Translations under genes and position numbers: made by a program
Notes under the pieces: model-generated
Told to the model about the DNA's origin: nothing
The model's input: only the letters and a program-made list of their open reading frames with translations
The model's database searches: none
Part shown: one piece after another, positions 1-8,143 of the stretch
Position numbering within the stretch: the first letter of the stretch is position 1
Layout of the letters: each line of letters begins with the position of its first letter
Assembly: GCF_009363255.1 (NCBI RefSeq)
Contig: NZ_CP045318.1
Location: 782,001-846,000 of the forward strand
DNA: 64,000 bases
Reading direction: 5' to 3'
DNA from: Roseivivax sp. THAF197b
GTDB lineage: Bacteria; Pseudomonadota; Alphaproteobacteria; Rhodobacterales; Rhodobacteraceae

Positions 1-301
1 CGGCAAGCAGGCGACGTTCGTTTTCGGGCACGTGGCAGCTTACGAGCTGGGCCAGTTCCTCGCCGGAGCGGACGGCGCGAGCCAAGGCTTCGCAGGTGGC
101 GCGCATTTCCGAGGCCTCCGCGCGGGTAAGATCGAACCGGCGTGCGAGGATGCGGTCAAGCTCCGGCGGCCCGATCAGCGCATCGGGCAGGTCGCGATTG
201 GCCGCGTGCACGGCAAGCGTCGCCAGCGCGAGCGGCGTATCGGCAGGGTCAAGCCAGCCGGCATGCGGCGCGTTGATCCACATCAGCAGACGCTTTGACA
301 T
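1..301 (-). CDS. TerB-like protein (5' part only, runs off the left edge)
   Basis: The first 100 codons of a minus-strand gene are present, starting MSKRLLMWIN; the stop lies outside the window. The visible protein is helical and acidic/basic mixed, with the pattern of TerB-like (tellurite resistance B family) proteins: an LALATLAVHAANRD segment, then DRILARRFDLTRAEA, then ELAQLVSCHVPENERRLL, which resembles the TerB repeat 'adaptor helix - EExxLL'. TerB-like proteins are small cytoplasmic helical-bundle proteins whose role in most bacteria is unknown. Assignment rests on remembered family pattern only. The 146 bp between it and rlmJ hold no recognisable gene. Confidence 0.55.
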   Translation of the reverse strand, partial: MSKRLLMWINAPHAGWLDPADTPLALATLAVHAANRDLPDALIGPPELDRILARRFDLTRAEASEMRATCEALARAVRSGEELAQLVSCHVPENERRLLA

Positions 302-447
302 CCTGACCCTCCCGCCGTGGTGGCCCGGCCATATGATGACGAGGCCGTGCATGTCATAGAGCGACGCAAACGCGCCGCAATCCGCTCAGCTTGTCCGAGG
401 GCGGGGTACTTGTCCATCAAGTTTACGCAAAGGCGGTGTTGCGTCAG

Positions 448-1209
448 TCAGCGCTCGATGAGGGTGGCGATGTCCCGGGCTGCCTCGGCAAGACCCCAGG
501 GCGGGTTGACCACGAACAGGCCCGAGCCGGTCATGCCGTGCCCCGCGCGGGCCGGGGGGAAGCGCACCTCGGAGGTCAGCGCGTCCGGAAACTGCGCGTT
601 CAGAGCCTTCAGCATCGGCCTGTGCCGGGCGTCATGCAGGATCGGGTACCACAGCGCCAGAACGCCCACATTCCAGGCGCGGGCGAGCTTGGCGAAGTGG
701 CGCGGGATCGCTGCGTAATCCTCCTTCACCTCGTAGGAGGGATCGCAGAGCAGAAGCCCCCGGCGCGGCTCCGGCGGGGCAAGGCTGTGGGCGAGAGCAA
801 AGCCGTCCTGGCGGTAGGTCTGCGCCCGCGTGACCGCCCGCGACAGCGCGGCATGTTCGGCCGGATGCAGCTCAGCGAGGTGCAGCGCGTCCTTTTCGCG
901 CAGGAGCGTCTCCGCAATCAGGGGAGAACCCGGATAGGACCGCGGGCCTTGCTGCGCGCGCACCGCCTCCAGTGCACGGGCCAGTGGATGCGCCTCGGGC
1001 AGGGCGATGCGATCCACCCCTGCCGCGGCCTCCCCGGTCTTCCGCGCCTCGGCGCTGTCCAGATCGTAAAGACCCCGGCCCGCATGCGTCTCGATATAGC
1101 TGAGCGGTTTGTCCTTCAGCGTCAGGTAGTCGAGCATCACCGCCAGAAGCCCGTGCTTGTGCAGATCGGCGGCATTCCCGGCGTGATAGGCGTGTTGGTA
1201 GGACAGCAT
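448..1209 (-). CDS. rlmJ: 23S rRNA (adenine(2030)-N6)-methyltransferase RlmJ
   Basis: A 253-residue protein with the RlmJ signature N-terminus (MLSYQHAYHAGNAADLHKH) and a SAM-binding segment around residues 38-47 (YIETHAGRGL). The catalytic N6-adenine motif is at residues 156-159 and reads DPSY, followed by EVKEDY; E. coli RlmJ has DPPY there. The family methylates A2030 of 23S rRNA on free rRNA. The C-terminus (GSGLFVVNPPWGL) is also family-typical. The DUF2306 gene starts upstream on the same strand and ends 9 bp before this start, so the two are probably co-transcribed. Length is close to the usual family length of about 280, slightly short. Confidence 0.93.
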   Translation of the reverse strand: MLSYQHAYHAGNAADLHKHGLLAVMLDYLTLKDKPLSYIETHAGRGLYDLDSAEARKTGEAAAGVDRIALPEAHPLARALEAVRAQQGPRSYPGSPLIAETLLREKDALHLAELHPAEHAALSRAVTRAQTYRQDGFALAHSLAPPEPRRGLLLCDPSYEVKEDYAAIPRHFAKLARAWNVGVLALWYPILHDARHRPMLKALNAQFPDALTSEVRFPPARAGHGMTGSGLFVVNPPWGLAEAARDIATLIER

Positions 1210-1218
1210 GGCCGGGCT

Positions 1219-1875
1219 TTAGGCGCTGCGGACGGGGCGCGCAAGGCGGCGTTCGCGGGCGAGGTAGAGCTCCAGCAGGCCAAGGAAGGGCAGGTAGAAG
1301 CCCACGAACATGAACTGGTCGAAAAGGCCGGTGAATTGCTCGTTCGACGCCACGCCCCCCGTCGCCCAATACCACAGCCCGTAGATCAGCCGGTAAAGGA
1401 ACGAGCCGACCGCCAGCACCGTCAGCCGCAGCGCCCAGGCGCGGTGGCGCACGCGCGCCTTGTCGATGGCGTGATAGGTGGTGTTGGCCGCGGCGATCAG
1501 GATCAGCACGCCGTAAAGCGCGAAACCCGCCGACATGAGCGGGCCGCCGATCGTGCCGCGGAGCGCGATGTAGAGGAGCCCGCCCGCGCCGGTGAGCGTG
1601 GCGGCGACGAGGAGCGTGTAGCCGAGCTTGCGGTGGAACTGTGGGTATTTCGCCCGGATGCCGGGGATGAGTTGCAGGGGCGCCAGTGCGGTGATGAGCG
1701 CGCCCGCGATCATGTGGGTGAAGATGGCGAGGTTGGGGGCGAGATAGGTGTAGAGGCGGCTTTCGCTTGAGAGGTCAGTGGTCAGGCCGCGCAGGCCGAA
1801 CGCGCCGGAATAGAGCGCGAAGGGCGCGGCAATGAGCGCGAGGAAGAGAGCGGCGAGGGTTCCGAGGCGGGGCAT
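1219..1875 (-). CDS. DUF2306 family membrane protein
   Basis: A 218-residue integral membrane protein with about six hydrophobic segments: residues 5-25, 45-65, 85-108, 112-132, 145-165 and 185-205. Conserved-looking elements are a His in the second helix region (FTHMIAGALI), 'PQFHRKLGY' at the cytosolic turn, a 'HRAWALRL' stretch and a terminal basic tail. This matches the DUF2306 family, whose His/Arg-rich loops suggest cofactor or heme binding, but no function is established. It precedes rlmJ by 9 bp in the same orientation. The start MPRLGTLAAL is the first ATG after the repeat-rich spacer. Confidence 0.75.
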   Translation of the reverse strand: MPRLGTLAALFLALIAAPFALYSGAFGLRGLTTDLSSESRLYTYLAPNLAIFTHMIAGALITALAPLQLIPGIRAKYPQFHRKLGYTLLVAATLTGAGGLLYIALRGTIGGPLMSAGFALYGVLILIAAANTTYHAIDKARVRHRAWALRLTVLAVGSFLYRLIYGLWYWATGGVASNEQFTGLFDQFMFVGFYLPFLGLLELYLARERRLARPVRSA

Positions 1876-1896
1876 GTGAGAGATGTGGGGCGGCGT

Positions 1897-1914
1897 GGTG
1901 GGTTTTCACCCACC
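1897..1914. repeat. Short palindromic repeat (GGTGGG...CCCACC)
   Basis: A 6-bp perfect stem (ggtggg/cccacc) with a ttttca loop, followed by ctaca. The same type of hairpin, 'gtagggtgggtgaaaacccacc', is a common intergenic repeat in proteobacterial genomes. It sits 22 bp upstream of the DUF2306 start codon, so it could lie in the 5' leader. Confidence 0.5.
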
Positions 1915-1934
1915 CTACATGGGGCGCGCGCGAT

Positions 1935-2069
1935 GTCATCCTCGGGCATGATCCGAGGAACTCGCGGCCGCCCGCTCTCGTCCCCGTCATCGTCGGGCGC
2001 GACCCGAGGATCTCCGATCAACTGACGCACGATTTGGTCAAAGGTCCTCGGGTCGAGCCCGAGGATGAC
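1935..2069. repeat. Three copies of a REP-like palindromic repeat
   Basis: The 500-bp spacer between DUF2306 and the Abi gene contains three copies of a repeat of the form gtcatcctcgggc(n)gacccgagga. Copies are at 1935-1958, 1986-2013 (same orientation) and 2043-2069 (inverted). The last two form a near-perfect 27-28 bp inverted repeat across a 29-bp loop. Each copy is itself imperfectly palindromic (cctcgggtcgagcccgagg). I recall this motif as a frequent intergenic repeat in alphaproteobacteria; genome copy number must be checked by search. No gene is visible in the spacer. Confidence 0.7.
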
Positions 2070-2091
2070 GTCTCATCGCGCGCAACGCTGG

Positions 2092-2241
2092 GGTGCCGGG
2101 CCTGCGCCGGACCGGGGGGCTGGCGCTGCCCGGGTCGTGATGGGCGCTTTATGGTTGTGGTGTCATTGCTCTGCTTGAGCGGGGCGCTGGCTGTGACGAT
2201 GCGCCAGACCGGCGGGACCGGTCCGGCGCAGGCCCGGCACC
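2092..2241. mobile_element. 150-bp element bounded by perfect 24-bp inverted repeats (MITE-like)
   Basis: A 24-bp sequence beginning ggtgccgggcctgcgccgg is repeated exactly in inverted orientation at the other end (2092-2115 and 2218-2241), enclosing 102 bp without a convincing reading frame. Terminal inverted repeats around a short non-coding core are the form of a miniature inverted-repeat transposable element; a large RNA hairpin or a composite palindromic repeat is the alternative. I see no obvious target-site duplication. It lies directly between the REP-like cluster and the AT-rich Abi gene, which suggests an insertion-prone spacer. Confidence 0.5.
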
Positions 2242-2375
2242 TTTGGTGCTATTCGGGCTGGTTTATATGAAGATGTGATAGGGTGAATTCTTGGTAGTCG
2301 AATGTTTGAGAAATATCTACTGAGAGACAGGGTTCCAATCATGCTCATTGTTTTAATGCAAGAATAGGAGTTTTC

Positions 2376-3209
2376 ATGAAGATCAAAAATTACCAACGCG
2401 AAAAAATTTGTGAGCTCTTTAGTCCTAGCCCTGGGTATGTACTGGATTTTTCAAATAAAACATTTGCAGAGTTTTTCGAAGATCATTTTGAGACAAATAT
2501 TTATGTGGAAGTTTTCAGTGAAAAGGGCACCTCAAAGCTCAACAGGCTGCTCTGCTTCATAGAAGTCTGTCCGTCACACGTTGTAGTAGAGCTTCTCAAC
2601 CTTCTCTGGAAAAGAAGAAACAAGGAGAGGGATTCCGAAATCGAACAGGCAGTCATGCAGTCCAGCCTAGAATCATTTTCAATAACACCTGAGTATGTTG
2701 AGATCCTTTTGGATAATGCAGCGGTTGAGGATAAGCCGTTCCAAGAACTGATTGATGAAATTGGAACTGCTCCTGTGCAAATGGTACAGCCGCATTTTTC
2801 AAAGCTGACAAAGGAGTGGACGCTGGATACCGTCGAGCGAGAATTTCAGCGGGCTTTCGATAGTGTAGAGAAAGATCCAGAGGCATCAGTGACCGCAGCG
2901 TGTTCGATGTTGGAAGGCGTATGTAAATCAATCATTGCAACAAGGGAAATTGAGAGGCCAAAGAGAATGGATATCAAGTCTCTATATTTGTCTGTTCGAG
3001 AGCCTTTAGGGTTGGCTCCAGATAAGAGCATTTCTCAGAGTGAGATTGAGGGCGATGTTCGCGCTATATTGAGCGCTTTATCGAATTTAGCACAGGGAAT
3101 CGGTTCACTGCGTACCCATGCAGGAACCGCACACGGAAGAGAGAGAGGGGTTTTCGGAGACTCGATCCTAGGATTGCTAGGCCATCAGTTTCTACTGCGT
3201 CGGCTCTGA
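2376..3209 (+). CDS. Abortive infection family protein (Abi_C), C-terminus frameshifted
   Basis: A 277-codon frame preceded by taggag 7 bp before ATG. Residues about 165-260 match the Abi_C domain pattern: a DPEASVTAACSMLEGVCKSI helix, LYLSVREPLGL, AILSALSNLAQGIGSLR and the THAGTAHGRERG segment. Proteins of this family are linked to phage abortive infection; biochemistry is largely unknown. The frame ends early (LLGHQFLLRRL), while the expected family C-terminus continues in another frame (next entry). The gene is much more AT-rich than its surroundings (20 of 60 bases are G/C in the first full line), uses AT-ending codons freely, and is flanked by repeats, all signs of horizontal acquisition. 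It stands alone, convergent with pyrG. Confidence 0.75.
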   Translation: MKIKNYQREKICELFSPSPGYVLDFSNKTFAEFFEDHFETNIYVEVFSEKGTSKLNRLLCFIEVCPSHVVVELLNLLWKRRNKERDSEIEQAVMQSSLESFSITPEYVEILLDNAAVEDKPFQELIDEIGTAPVQMVQPHFSKLTKEWTLDTVEREFQRAFDSVEKDPEASVTAACSMLEGVCKSIIATREIERPKRMDIKSLYLSVREPLGLAPDKSISQSEIEGDVRAILSALSNLAQGIGSLRTHAGTAHGRERGVFGDSILGLLGHQFLLRRL

Positions 3210-3307
3210 CAATTTTTCTTGTAGAAACTTGGGAAAAGCGTTTCCCACAAGATAAACTAGAAATTAATAGCCGACCGAAACCAGTTTCCCGAAGCCTTAG
3301 CAAATGA
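3164..3307 (+). pseudogene. Detached C-terminal part of the Abi_C domain (frame -1)
   Basis: From codon gat at 3164 to TGA at 3305-3307 the alternate frame reads DPRIARPSVSTASALTIF then LVETWEKR. This matches the usual end of Abi_C proteins ('DPRHARLAVNAAGTLALFLIET'). The upstream frame (…RERGVFGDS) would join it directly if one base were present between 3163 and 3164, giving an intact protein of about 310 residues. No slippery heptamer is visible, so a one-base deletion or a sequencing error is more likely than programmed frameshifting. The joined gene would stop 5 bp before the pyrG stop. Confidence 0.7.
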
Positions 3308-3311
3308 CGTA

Positions 3312-4955
3312 TCAAACCAACCTGCTCACATCCTTAGCCGCCCGCACAAAGTCCTTGAACAGCGGATGCGGATCGAACGGTTTCGACTTCAGCTCGGGGT
3401 GGAATTGCACGCCGATGAACCACGGATGGTCGGACCATTCCACGATCTCGGGAAGTTTGCCGTCAGGCGACATGCCCGAGAAACACAGCCCCGCCTTCTC
3501 CAGCGCGTCCTTGTAGGTGATGTCGACCTCGTAGCGGTGGCGGTGGCGCTCGTCGATCGTAGTCTGGCCGTAGACGCCCGCCACGCGGGAGCCCTCTTTC
3601 AGCACCGCGTCATAGGCGCCGAGGCGCATCGTGCCGCCCTTGTCGTCGGCCACGCTCCGGTTGACCTTCTCGTTGCCCTGCACCCATTCCTTGAGGTGAT
3701 AGACCACCGGCTCGAAGCGCTTCTTGCCGGCCTCGTGGTCGAATTCCTCGGAGCCTGCGCGCGTGACACCGGCCACGTTCCGCGCGGCCTCGATCACCGC
3801 CATCTGCATGCCGAGGCAGATGCCCAGGTAGGGCACCTTGTGTTCGCGGGCGAATTGCGCGGCCTTGATCTTCCCTTCCGTGCCACGCTCGCCGAAGCCG
3901 CCGGGCACGAGGATCGCGTGGAAGCCTTCGAGATGCGGCGCGGGATCCTCACGGTCGAAGATCTCCGCATCGACCCAGTCCACGTTGACCTTCACGCGGT
4001 TCCAGAGGCCGCCATGGGTCAGCGCCTCGGCGATGGACTTATAGGCGTCCTCGAGCTGGGTGTATTTGCCGACGATGGCGATATTCACCTCGCCTTCCGG
4101 GTTGGCGATGCGGTCGGCCACGTCTTCCCAGACGCTGAGGTTCGGCTTCGGGGCAGGGGTGATCTGGAACGCATCCAGCACCGCCTGGTCGAGGCCCTCG
4201 TAATGATAGGCCAGCGGCGCCTCGTAGATCGACTTGAGGTCCTGCGCGGCGATCACGCTGTCGGGGCGCACGTTGCAGAAGAGCGCGAGCTTCTCACGCT
4301 CCTTCTGCGGGATCGGCCCTTCGGAGCGGCAGACGAGGATATCGGGGGCAAGGCCGATGGAGCGGAGTTCCTTGACGGAGTGCTGGGTGGGCTTCGTCTT
4401 CAGCTCGCCCGACGCCTTGATGAAGGGCAGGAGGGTGAGGTGCATGAAGATGCACTGGCCGCGGGGTTTTTCCTGGCTGAACTGGCGGATCGCCTCGAAG
4501 AAGGGCAGGCCCTCGATATCGCCGACCGTGCCGCCGATCTCGCAGAGCATGAAGTCGACCTCGTCCTCGCCAATGGAAATGAAGTCCTTGATCTCGTTGG
4601 TGACGTGCGGAATGACCTGGATCGTCTTGCCGAGGTAATCGCCGCGGCGCTCCTTCTCGAGCACGTTGGTGTAGATGCGGCCCGAGGAGATCGAGTCGGT
4701 CTTGCGCGCGGGCACCCCGGTAAAGCGTTCGTAATGCCCCAGATCGAGATCCGTCTCGGCGCCGTCATCGGTGACGAAGACCTCGCCATGCTCGAAGGGC
4801 GACATCGTGCCGGGGTCGACGTTGAGGTAGGGATCGAGCTTGCGCAGCCGGACGGAAAAACCGCGGGCCTGAAGAAGAGCCCCGAGTGCGGCGGAGGCAA
4901 GCCCCTTGCCCAGAGAAGACACAACACCGCCCGTGATGAAGATAAAGCGTGCCAT
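3312..4955 (-). CDS. pyrG: CTP synthase
   Basis: A full-length 547-residue CTP synthase that makes CTP from UTP, ATP and glutamine. The N-terminal amidoligase domain begins [19 protein letters not shown] with the P-loop, followed by [20 protein letters not shown] and the [12 protein letters not shown] motif. The C-terminal class I glutamine amidotransferase domain shows LVPGGFG, the nucleophile loop GICLGMQ and the catalytic pair in VQFHPEL. It lies downstream of secG on the same strand with a 214-bp gap, the arrangement usual in Rhodobacterales. It converges with the Abi gene. Confidence 0.98.
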   Translation of the reverse strand: MARFIFITGGVVSSLGKGLASAALGALLQARGFSVRLRKLDPYLNVDPGTMSPFEHGEVFVTDDGAETDLDLGHYERFTGVPARKTDSISSGRIYTNVLEKERRGDYLGKTIQVIPHVTNEIKDFISIGEDEVDFMLCEIGGTVGDIEGLPFFEAIRQFSQEKPRGQCIFMHLTLLPFIKASGELKTKPTQHSVKELRSIGLAPDILVCRSEGPIPQKEREKLALFCNVRPDSVIAAQDLKSIYEAPLAYHYEGLDQAVLDAFQITPAPKPNLSVWEDVADRIANPEGEVNIAIVGKYTQLEDAYKSIAEALTHGGLWNRVKVNVDWVDAEIFDREDPAPHLEGFHAILVPGGFGERGTEGKIKAAQFAREHKVPYLGICLGMQMAVIEAARNVAGVTRAGSEEFDHEAGKKRFEPVVYHLKEWVQGNEKVNRSVADDKGGTMRLGAYDAVLKEGSRVAGVYGQTTIDERHRHRYEVDITYKDALEKAGLCFSGMSPDGKLPEIVEWSDHPWFIGVQFHPELKSKPFDPHPLFKDFVRAAKDVSRLV

Positions 4956-5134
4956 ATGGCGCGAACCCCGTGATTTGCCTCAGTATTATCGAGCGATGAA
5001 GGGCTGGAATGGCCCCACCCGCGGCCCGCTCGGACCGCAGCATCACGGGATTTGGATCGTAGGGGATTCGCATGCCCATGGCAAGCCGACCGCAAGATGC
5101 TGTTGCGACGGCGCGCGTATCCGCAAAGGGTGGT

Positions 5135-5152
5135 GGGCCGACGTGTCGGCCC
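5135..5152 (-). terminator. Possible hairpin terminator of secG
   Basis: A perfect palindromic stem gggccgac/gtcggccc with a 2-nt centre lies 17 bp beyond the secG stop, in the secG-pyrG gap. There is no strong T-run after it on the minus strand, so it may be a processing or attenuation hairpin rather than a true intrinsic terminator. Confidence 0.35.
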
Positions 5153-5169
5153 GTCCTCAGTTTGGTGGG

Positions 5170-5556
5170 TTACTCAGCCTGCGGGATCAGCGGGCCATCG
5201 CCCGCGCTGCCGGTATCGCCCGAAGGCGGCGGCAGAAGGCCGTCCGTGTCGAGTGCGGGCACCCCGGTGCCCGTGTCGTCCGTGGCCGCCCCGGGAACGC
5301 CCAGGCGATCCAGAACGGAGCCCGAAGCCGAGTTCTGCGCCGCGAAGATCGTCAGCGTGATCGAGGTCGCGATGAAGGCCGCGGCCAGGGCCCAAGTCAG
5401 CTTGCCCAGCGCCGTGCCCGCGGAGCGTGCGGACATAGCACCACCCCCGCCGCCGGAGCCCATGCCCAGACCGCCCCCTTCGGAGCGCTGCAGAAGCACA
5501 ACGCCGATGAGCGCGAGTGCGAGAAGAAGGTGCACGATCAGGATGACGTTCTGCAT
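5170..5556 (-). CDS. secG: Preprotein translocase subunit SecG
   Basis: A 128-residue protein starting MQNVILIVHLLLALALIGVVLLQ, the first SecG transmembrane helix, followed by the conserved RSEGGGLGMG glycine-rich loop and a second helix (LTWALAAAFIATSITL). The C-terminal tail after residue 80 is Asp/Pro/Gly-rich, as in other alphaproteobacterial SecG proteins. It is an inner-membrane component of the SecYEG channel. The open frame extends upstream, but homology begins at this ATG. The usual neighbour pyrG lies downstream. Confidence 0.95.
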   Translation of the reverse strand: MQNVILIVHLLLALALIGVVLLQRSEGGGLGMGSGGGGGAMSARSAGTALGKLTWALAAAFIATSITLTIFAAQNSASGSVLDRLGVPGAATDDTGTGVPALDTDGLLPPPSGDTGSAGDGPLIPQAE

Positions 5557-5710
5557 GTCGGTCCGCTTGTGGCTGGGCTGCAATTCAGTGCGAGATAGGG
5601 GATTTGATCGCGGCCCGCAACCCGGCGCGCTTGCCTTGACCAGGCTTTGTCGTGTCAGCTTGCACCAAGGCGCCCCGTCGCCGCCCGTTCTGCCGCAAGG
5701 GAGCCTCCTC

Positions 5711-6199
5711 ATGAGCGATATGCAAGTCCATCTGACAGCCGCCGAGATCGCCGCCATGGCGGGTCTGCAAAAGGCCCATTTTCTGAACCCGCGCGCAAGA
5801 CGGCTGAACAAGTCGCTCGGCGACGCCTGCGGTCTGACAGGGCTCGGCGTGCATCTGATCGAAGTGGCGCCGGGTGATCTGACCACCGAATATCACCGCC
5901 ACCACCACGAGGATGAATGCGTCTTCGTGCTTCGGGGGACGGGGATTGCACGATACGGCGCAGCACAGCAGGCCATCGGGCCCGGCGACTTTCTGGGCTA
6001 CGCGGCAGGCGGCGAAGCGCATGACATCGAGAATACGGGCGAGAGCGTCCTGCAATTGCTGGTGGTGGGCCAGCGGCTCGATCACGACGTGGGTGATTAT
6101 CCGGAGAAGGGCAAACGCATCTTCCGCAACAAAGGTCTGCCCTGGGCGGTCGCCGATCTGGACGACCTCGACTTTCCGCAGGCGGGGGCGAAAACTTAA
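5711..6199 (+). CDS. Cupin-domain protein
   Basis: A 162-residue protein starting MSDMQVHLTA behind agggag. Residues 55-120 form a single cupin barrel: the metal-binding motif YHRHHHEDECVFVLRG and the second motif GPGDFLGYAAGGEAHDIEN. The N-terminal part (AGLQKAHFLNPRARRLNKSLGD) and the C-terminal KGKRIFRNKGLPWAV region resemble a family of stand-alone cupins common in Roseobacters, whose substrate is unknown. It precedes purA in the same direction with a 102-bp gap. The open frame extends further upstream but overlaps secG antisense and has no family similarity. Confidence 0.8.
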   Translation: MSDMQVHLTAAEIAAMAGLQKAHFLNPRARRLNKSLGDACGLTGLGVHLIEVAPGDLTTEYHRHHHEDECVFVLRGTGIARYGAAQQAIGPGDFLGYAAGGEAHDIENTGESVLQLLVVGQRLDHDVGDYPEKGKRIFRNKGLPWAVADLDDLDFPQAGAKT

Positions 6200-6301
6200 A
6201 GCCGGGTCCGGTCATCGCGCGTCGCCGCGCTTTTCCCGGTTTCCCCTCGCGCGCCCGCCCGTTAAGAGGGCATCGTTTGAAAGCCGTGACGAGGGGTCGA
6301 T

Positions 6302-7597
6302 ATGGCAAACGTGGTCGTCGTGGGCGCCCAATGGGGCGATGAAGGCAAAGGCAAGATCGTGGACTGGCTCTCGGAGCGCGCCGATGTGATCGCGCGCTTC
6401 CAGGGGGGGCACAATGCGGGCCACACGCTGGTGATCGATGGCAAGGTCTACAAGCTGCATGCCCTGCCATCGGGTGTGGTGCGCGGCGGCAAACTGTCGG
6501 TCATCGGCAATGGCGTTGTCCTCGATCCCTGGCATCTCGTGCAGGAGATCGCCACCGTGCGTGAGCAGGGCGTCGAGATCACGCCCGAGACGCTGATGAT
6601 CGCCGAGAACACGCCGCTCATTCTGCCCATTCACGGAGAGCTGGACCGCGCCCGCGAAGAGGCCGCCAATCCCGGCGCCAAAATCGGCACGACCGGGCGG
6701 GGCATCGGGCCTGCCTATGAGGACAAGGTCGGCAGGCGTTCCGTCCGCGTGGCGGACCTTGGGGATCGCGCGACGCTGGAGGCGCGGGTCGACCGGGCGC
6801 TGACCCATCACAATGCGCTCCGCAAGGGATTGGGCATCGAGGCCATCGACCGCGCGGCGCTGATCGAGAAGCTGGTGGCCATCGCGGACGAGATCCTGCC
6901 CTTTGCGGCCCCGGTGTGGAAAGTGCTTCAGGAAAAGCGCAAGTCGGGCAAGCGGATCCTGTTCGAAGGCGCGCAGGGCGCTCTTCTGGACATCGATTTC
7001 GGCACCTACCCCTTCGTCACCTCGTCCAACGTCATCGCGGGGCAGGCGGCGACGGGCGTGGGCCTCGGGCCGCAGGCCATCGACTACACGCTGGGCATCG
7101 TGAAGGCCTACACGACCCGTGTGGGCGAAGGGCCCTTTCCGACAGAATTGCATGACGAGGACGGCAATCGCCTCGGCGAGCGCGGTCACGAGTTCGGCAC
7201 CACCACGGGCCGCAAGCGGCGCTGCGGCTGGTTCGATGCCTGCCTCGTGAAGCAGACCTGCGCCACGTCGGGCGTGAACGGAATCGCGCTGACGAAGCTC
7301 GACGTGCTCGACGGGTTCGAGACGCTGAAGATCTGCGTGGGCTACGATCTGGACGGTGAACGCTACGATTATCTGCCCACGGCGGCGGATCAACAGGCGC
7401 GGTGCACTCCGATCTACGAGGAGATGCGGGGCTGGTCCGCCTCGACCGAGGGTGCGCGCAGCTGGGCCGATCTGCCTGCCGAGGCGATCAAGTATGTCCG
7501 CCGGGTCGAGGAATTGATCGACTGCCCCGTCGCCCTACTCTCCACATCGCCGGAACGGGAAGACACCATCCTGGTGACCGATCCTTTCGCCGATTGA
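6302..7597 (+). CDS. purA: Adenylosuccinate synthetase
   Basis: A 431-residue enzyme converting IMP, GTP and aspartate to adenylosuccinate in AMP synthesis. The N-terminal GTP-binding loop [13 protein letters not shown], the catalytic [22 protein letters not shown] segment, the [15 protein letters not shown] motif and the C-terminal [13 protein letters not shown] / [12 protein letters not shown] motifs are all intact. It begins with ATG after gaggggtcgat. The DUF2842 gene follows with almost no gap. Confidence 0.98.
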   Translation: MANVVVVGAQWGDEGKGKIVDWLSERADVIARFQGGHNAGHTLVIDGKVYKLHALPSGVVRGGKLSVIGNGVVLDPWHLVQEIATVREQGVEITPETLMIAENTPLILPIHGELDRAREEAANPGAKIGTTGRGIGPAYEDKVGRRSVRVADLGDRATLEARVDRALTHHNALRKGLGIEAIDRAALIEKLVAIADEILPFAAPVWKVLQEKRKSGKRILFEGAQGALLDIDFGTYPFVTSSNVIAGQAATGVGLGPQAIDYTLGIVKAYTTRVGEGPFPTELHDEDGNRLGERGHEFGTTTGRKRRCGWFDACLVKQTCATSGVNGIALTKLDVLDGFETLKICVGYDLDGERYDYLPTAADQQARCTPIYEEMRGWSASTEGARSWADLPAEAIKYVRRVEELIDCPVALLSTSPEREDTILVTDPFAD

Positions 7598-7608
7598 GGA
7601 GAGAGACG

Positions 7609-7833
7609 CTGACCTACAAGACCAAGAAACGCCTCGCATTGCTGATTTTGCTGGTGGGTCTGCCGGTATATGCCGTGATTGCCGTGTCGATCATGACCTG
7701 GCTGGACCGACCGCCGATCCTGGTCGAATTCCTGATCTATGCGGTGCTTGGCATCCTGTGGGCGCTGCCGTTCAAATGGGTCTTCAAGGGGGTCGGCCAG
7801 CCCGACCCCGAGGCCGACGACCAGCAAGGCTGA
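7609..7833 (+). CDS. DUF2842 small membrane protein (probable CTG start)
   Basis: A short protein of about 74 residues reading TYKTKKRLALLILLVGLPVY after the start, with two transmembrane helices (residues 10-30 and 38-58) and a charged tail ending QPDPEADDQQG. This matches DUF2842, a small uncharacterised alphaproteobacterial membrane family often found after purA. There is no ATG or GTG at the expected start. A gaggag Shine-Dalgarno lies 7 bp before CTG, exactly where homologues begin (M-TYKT). An in-frame TTG at 7594 overlapping the purA stop is the alternative. Confidence 0.75.
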   Translation: MTYKTKKRLALLILLVGLPVYAVIAVSIMTWLDRPPILVEFLIYAVLGILWALPFKWVFKGVGQPDPEADDQQG

Positions 7834-7842
7834 CATTCCCCG

Positions 7843-7875
7843 AACGGGCCGCGTTGCGAAACAATGCGGCCCGTT
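7843..7875 (+). terminator. Hairpin terminator after purA-DUF2842
   Basis: A strong stem aacgggccgcgtt / aatgcggcccgtt (12 of 13 positions paired by Watson-Crick, one G-T) with a 7-nt loop starts 9 bp after the DUF2842 stop. It is followed by aaggttaat rather than a clean T-run, so termination may be partial. Confidence 0.55.
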
Positions 7876-7969
7876 AAGGTTAATATTCCCTGAAATTGCC
7901 CCAATTCCGCGCCGATGCTGCCGCGTGGCCTTCGCATGATCCTTGCGAAGTCACCGGGAGTGATGCGCG

Positions 7970-8143
7970 ATGGCGCGACGTGAACACATCATGGCGAAGG
8001 TCCGCAGGCTGGAGGATTCAGCCCGGCCAAGCCCGGCAGGGCCGTGCAAAAAGTGCAGTGTGTGCGTCGAAAACTGCACTGCGCCGCCCAAAATGCGCAA
8101 AGCTCCCCACACATCGCGGATCGGAGAGGTGCATCATGCCTGA
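7970..8143 (+). CDS. Possible 57-residue Cys-cluster peptide (CxxCxxCxxxC)
   Basis: A short frame MARREHIMAK... to TGA, with gggag 9 bp upstream of the ATG, ending eight bases inside the start of the GNAT gene. Residues 26-36 read CKKCSVCVENC, the exact C-x2-C-x2-C-x3-C spacing of a 4Fe-4S ferredoxin-type cluster, followed by TAPPK; the ends are basic. Third-position GC is about 68 percent by hand count, lower than the neighbours, so coding status is uncertain. If real, it would be translationally coupled to the GNAT/FemAB-like protein. No family is recognised. An 8-bp inverted repeat (agtgcagt/actgcact) lies within it. Confidence 0.35.
   Translation: MARREHIMAKVRRLEDSARPSPAGPCKKCSVCVENCTAPPKMRKAPHTSRIGEVHHA

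Noticed and set aside
391..1770. 459-codon plus-strand frame across rlmJ and DUF2306
   Set aside because: Lies opposite two recognisable genes and has no recognisable motif.
2034..2270. 78-codon frame through the repeat cluster
   Set aside because: Composed largely of repeat sequence; no coding signature.
3366..4973. 535-codon open frame opposite pyrG
   Set aside because: Antisense shadow of a high-GC gene; composition is His/Asp/Leu/Arg-rich and shows no family motif.
5557..5886. N-terminal extension of secG to 238 residues
   Set aside because: Extension overlaps the cupin gene antisense and is not homologous; SecG begins at MQNVIL.
8052..8080. 8-bp inverted repeat agtgcagt/actgcact as an operator
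   Set aside because: It falls inside the Cys-codon region of the small frame, where tgc codons create the symmetry; evidence for an operator is weak.
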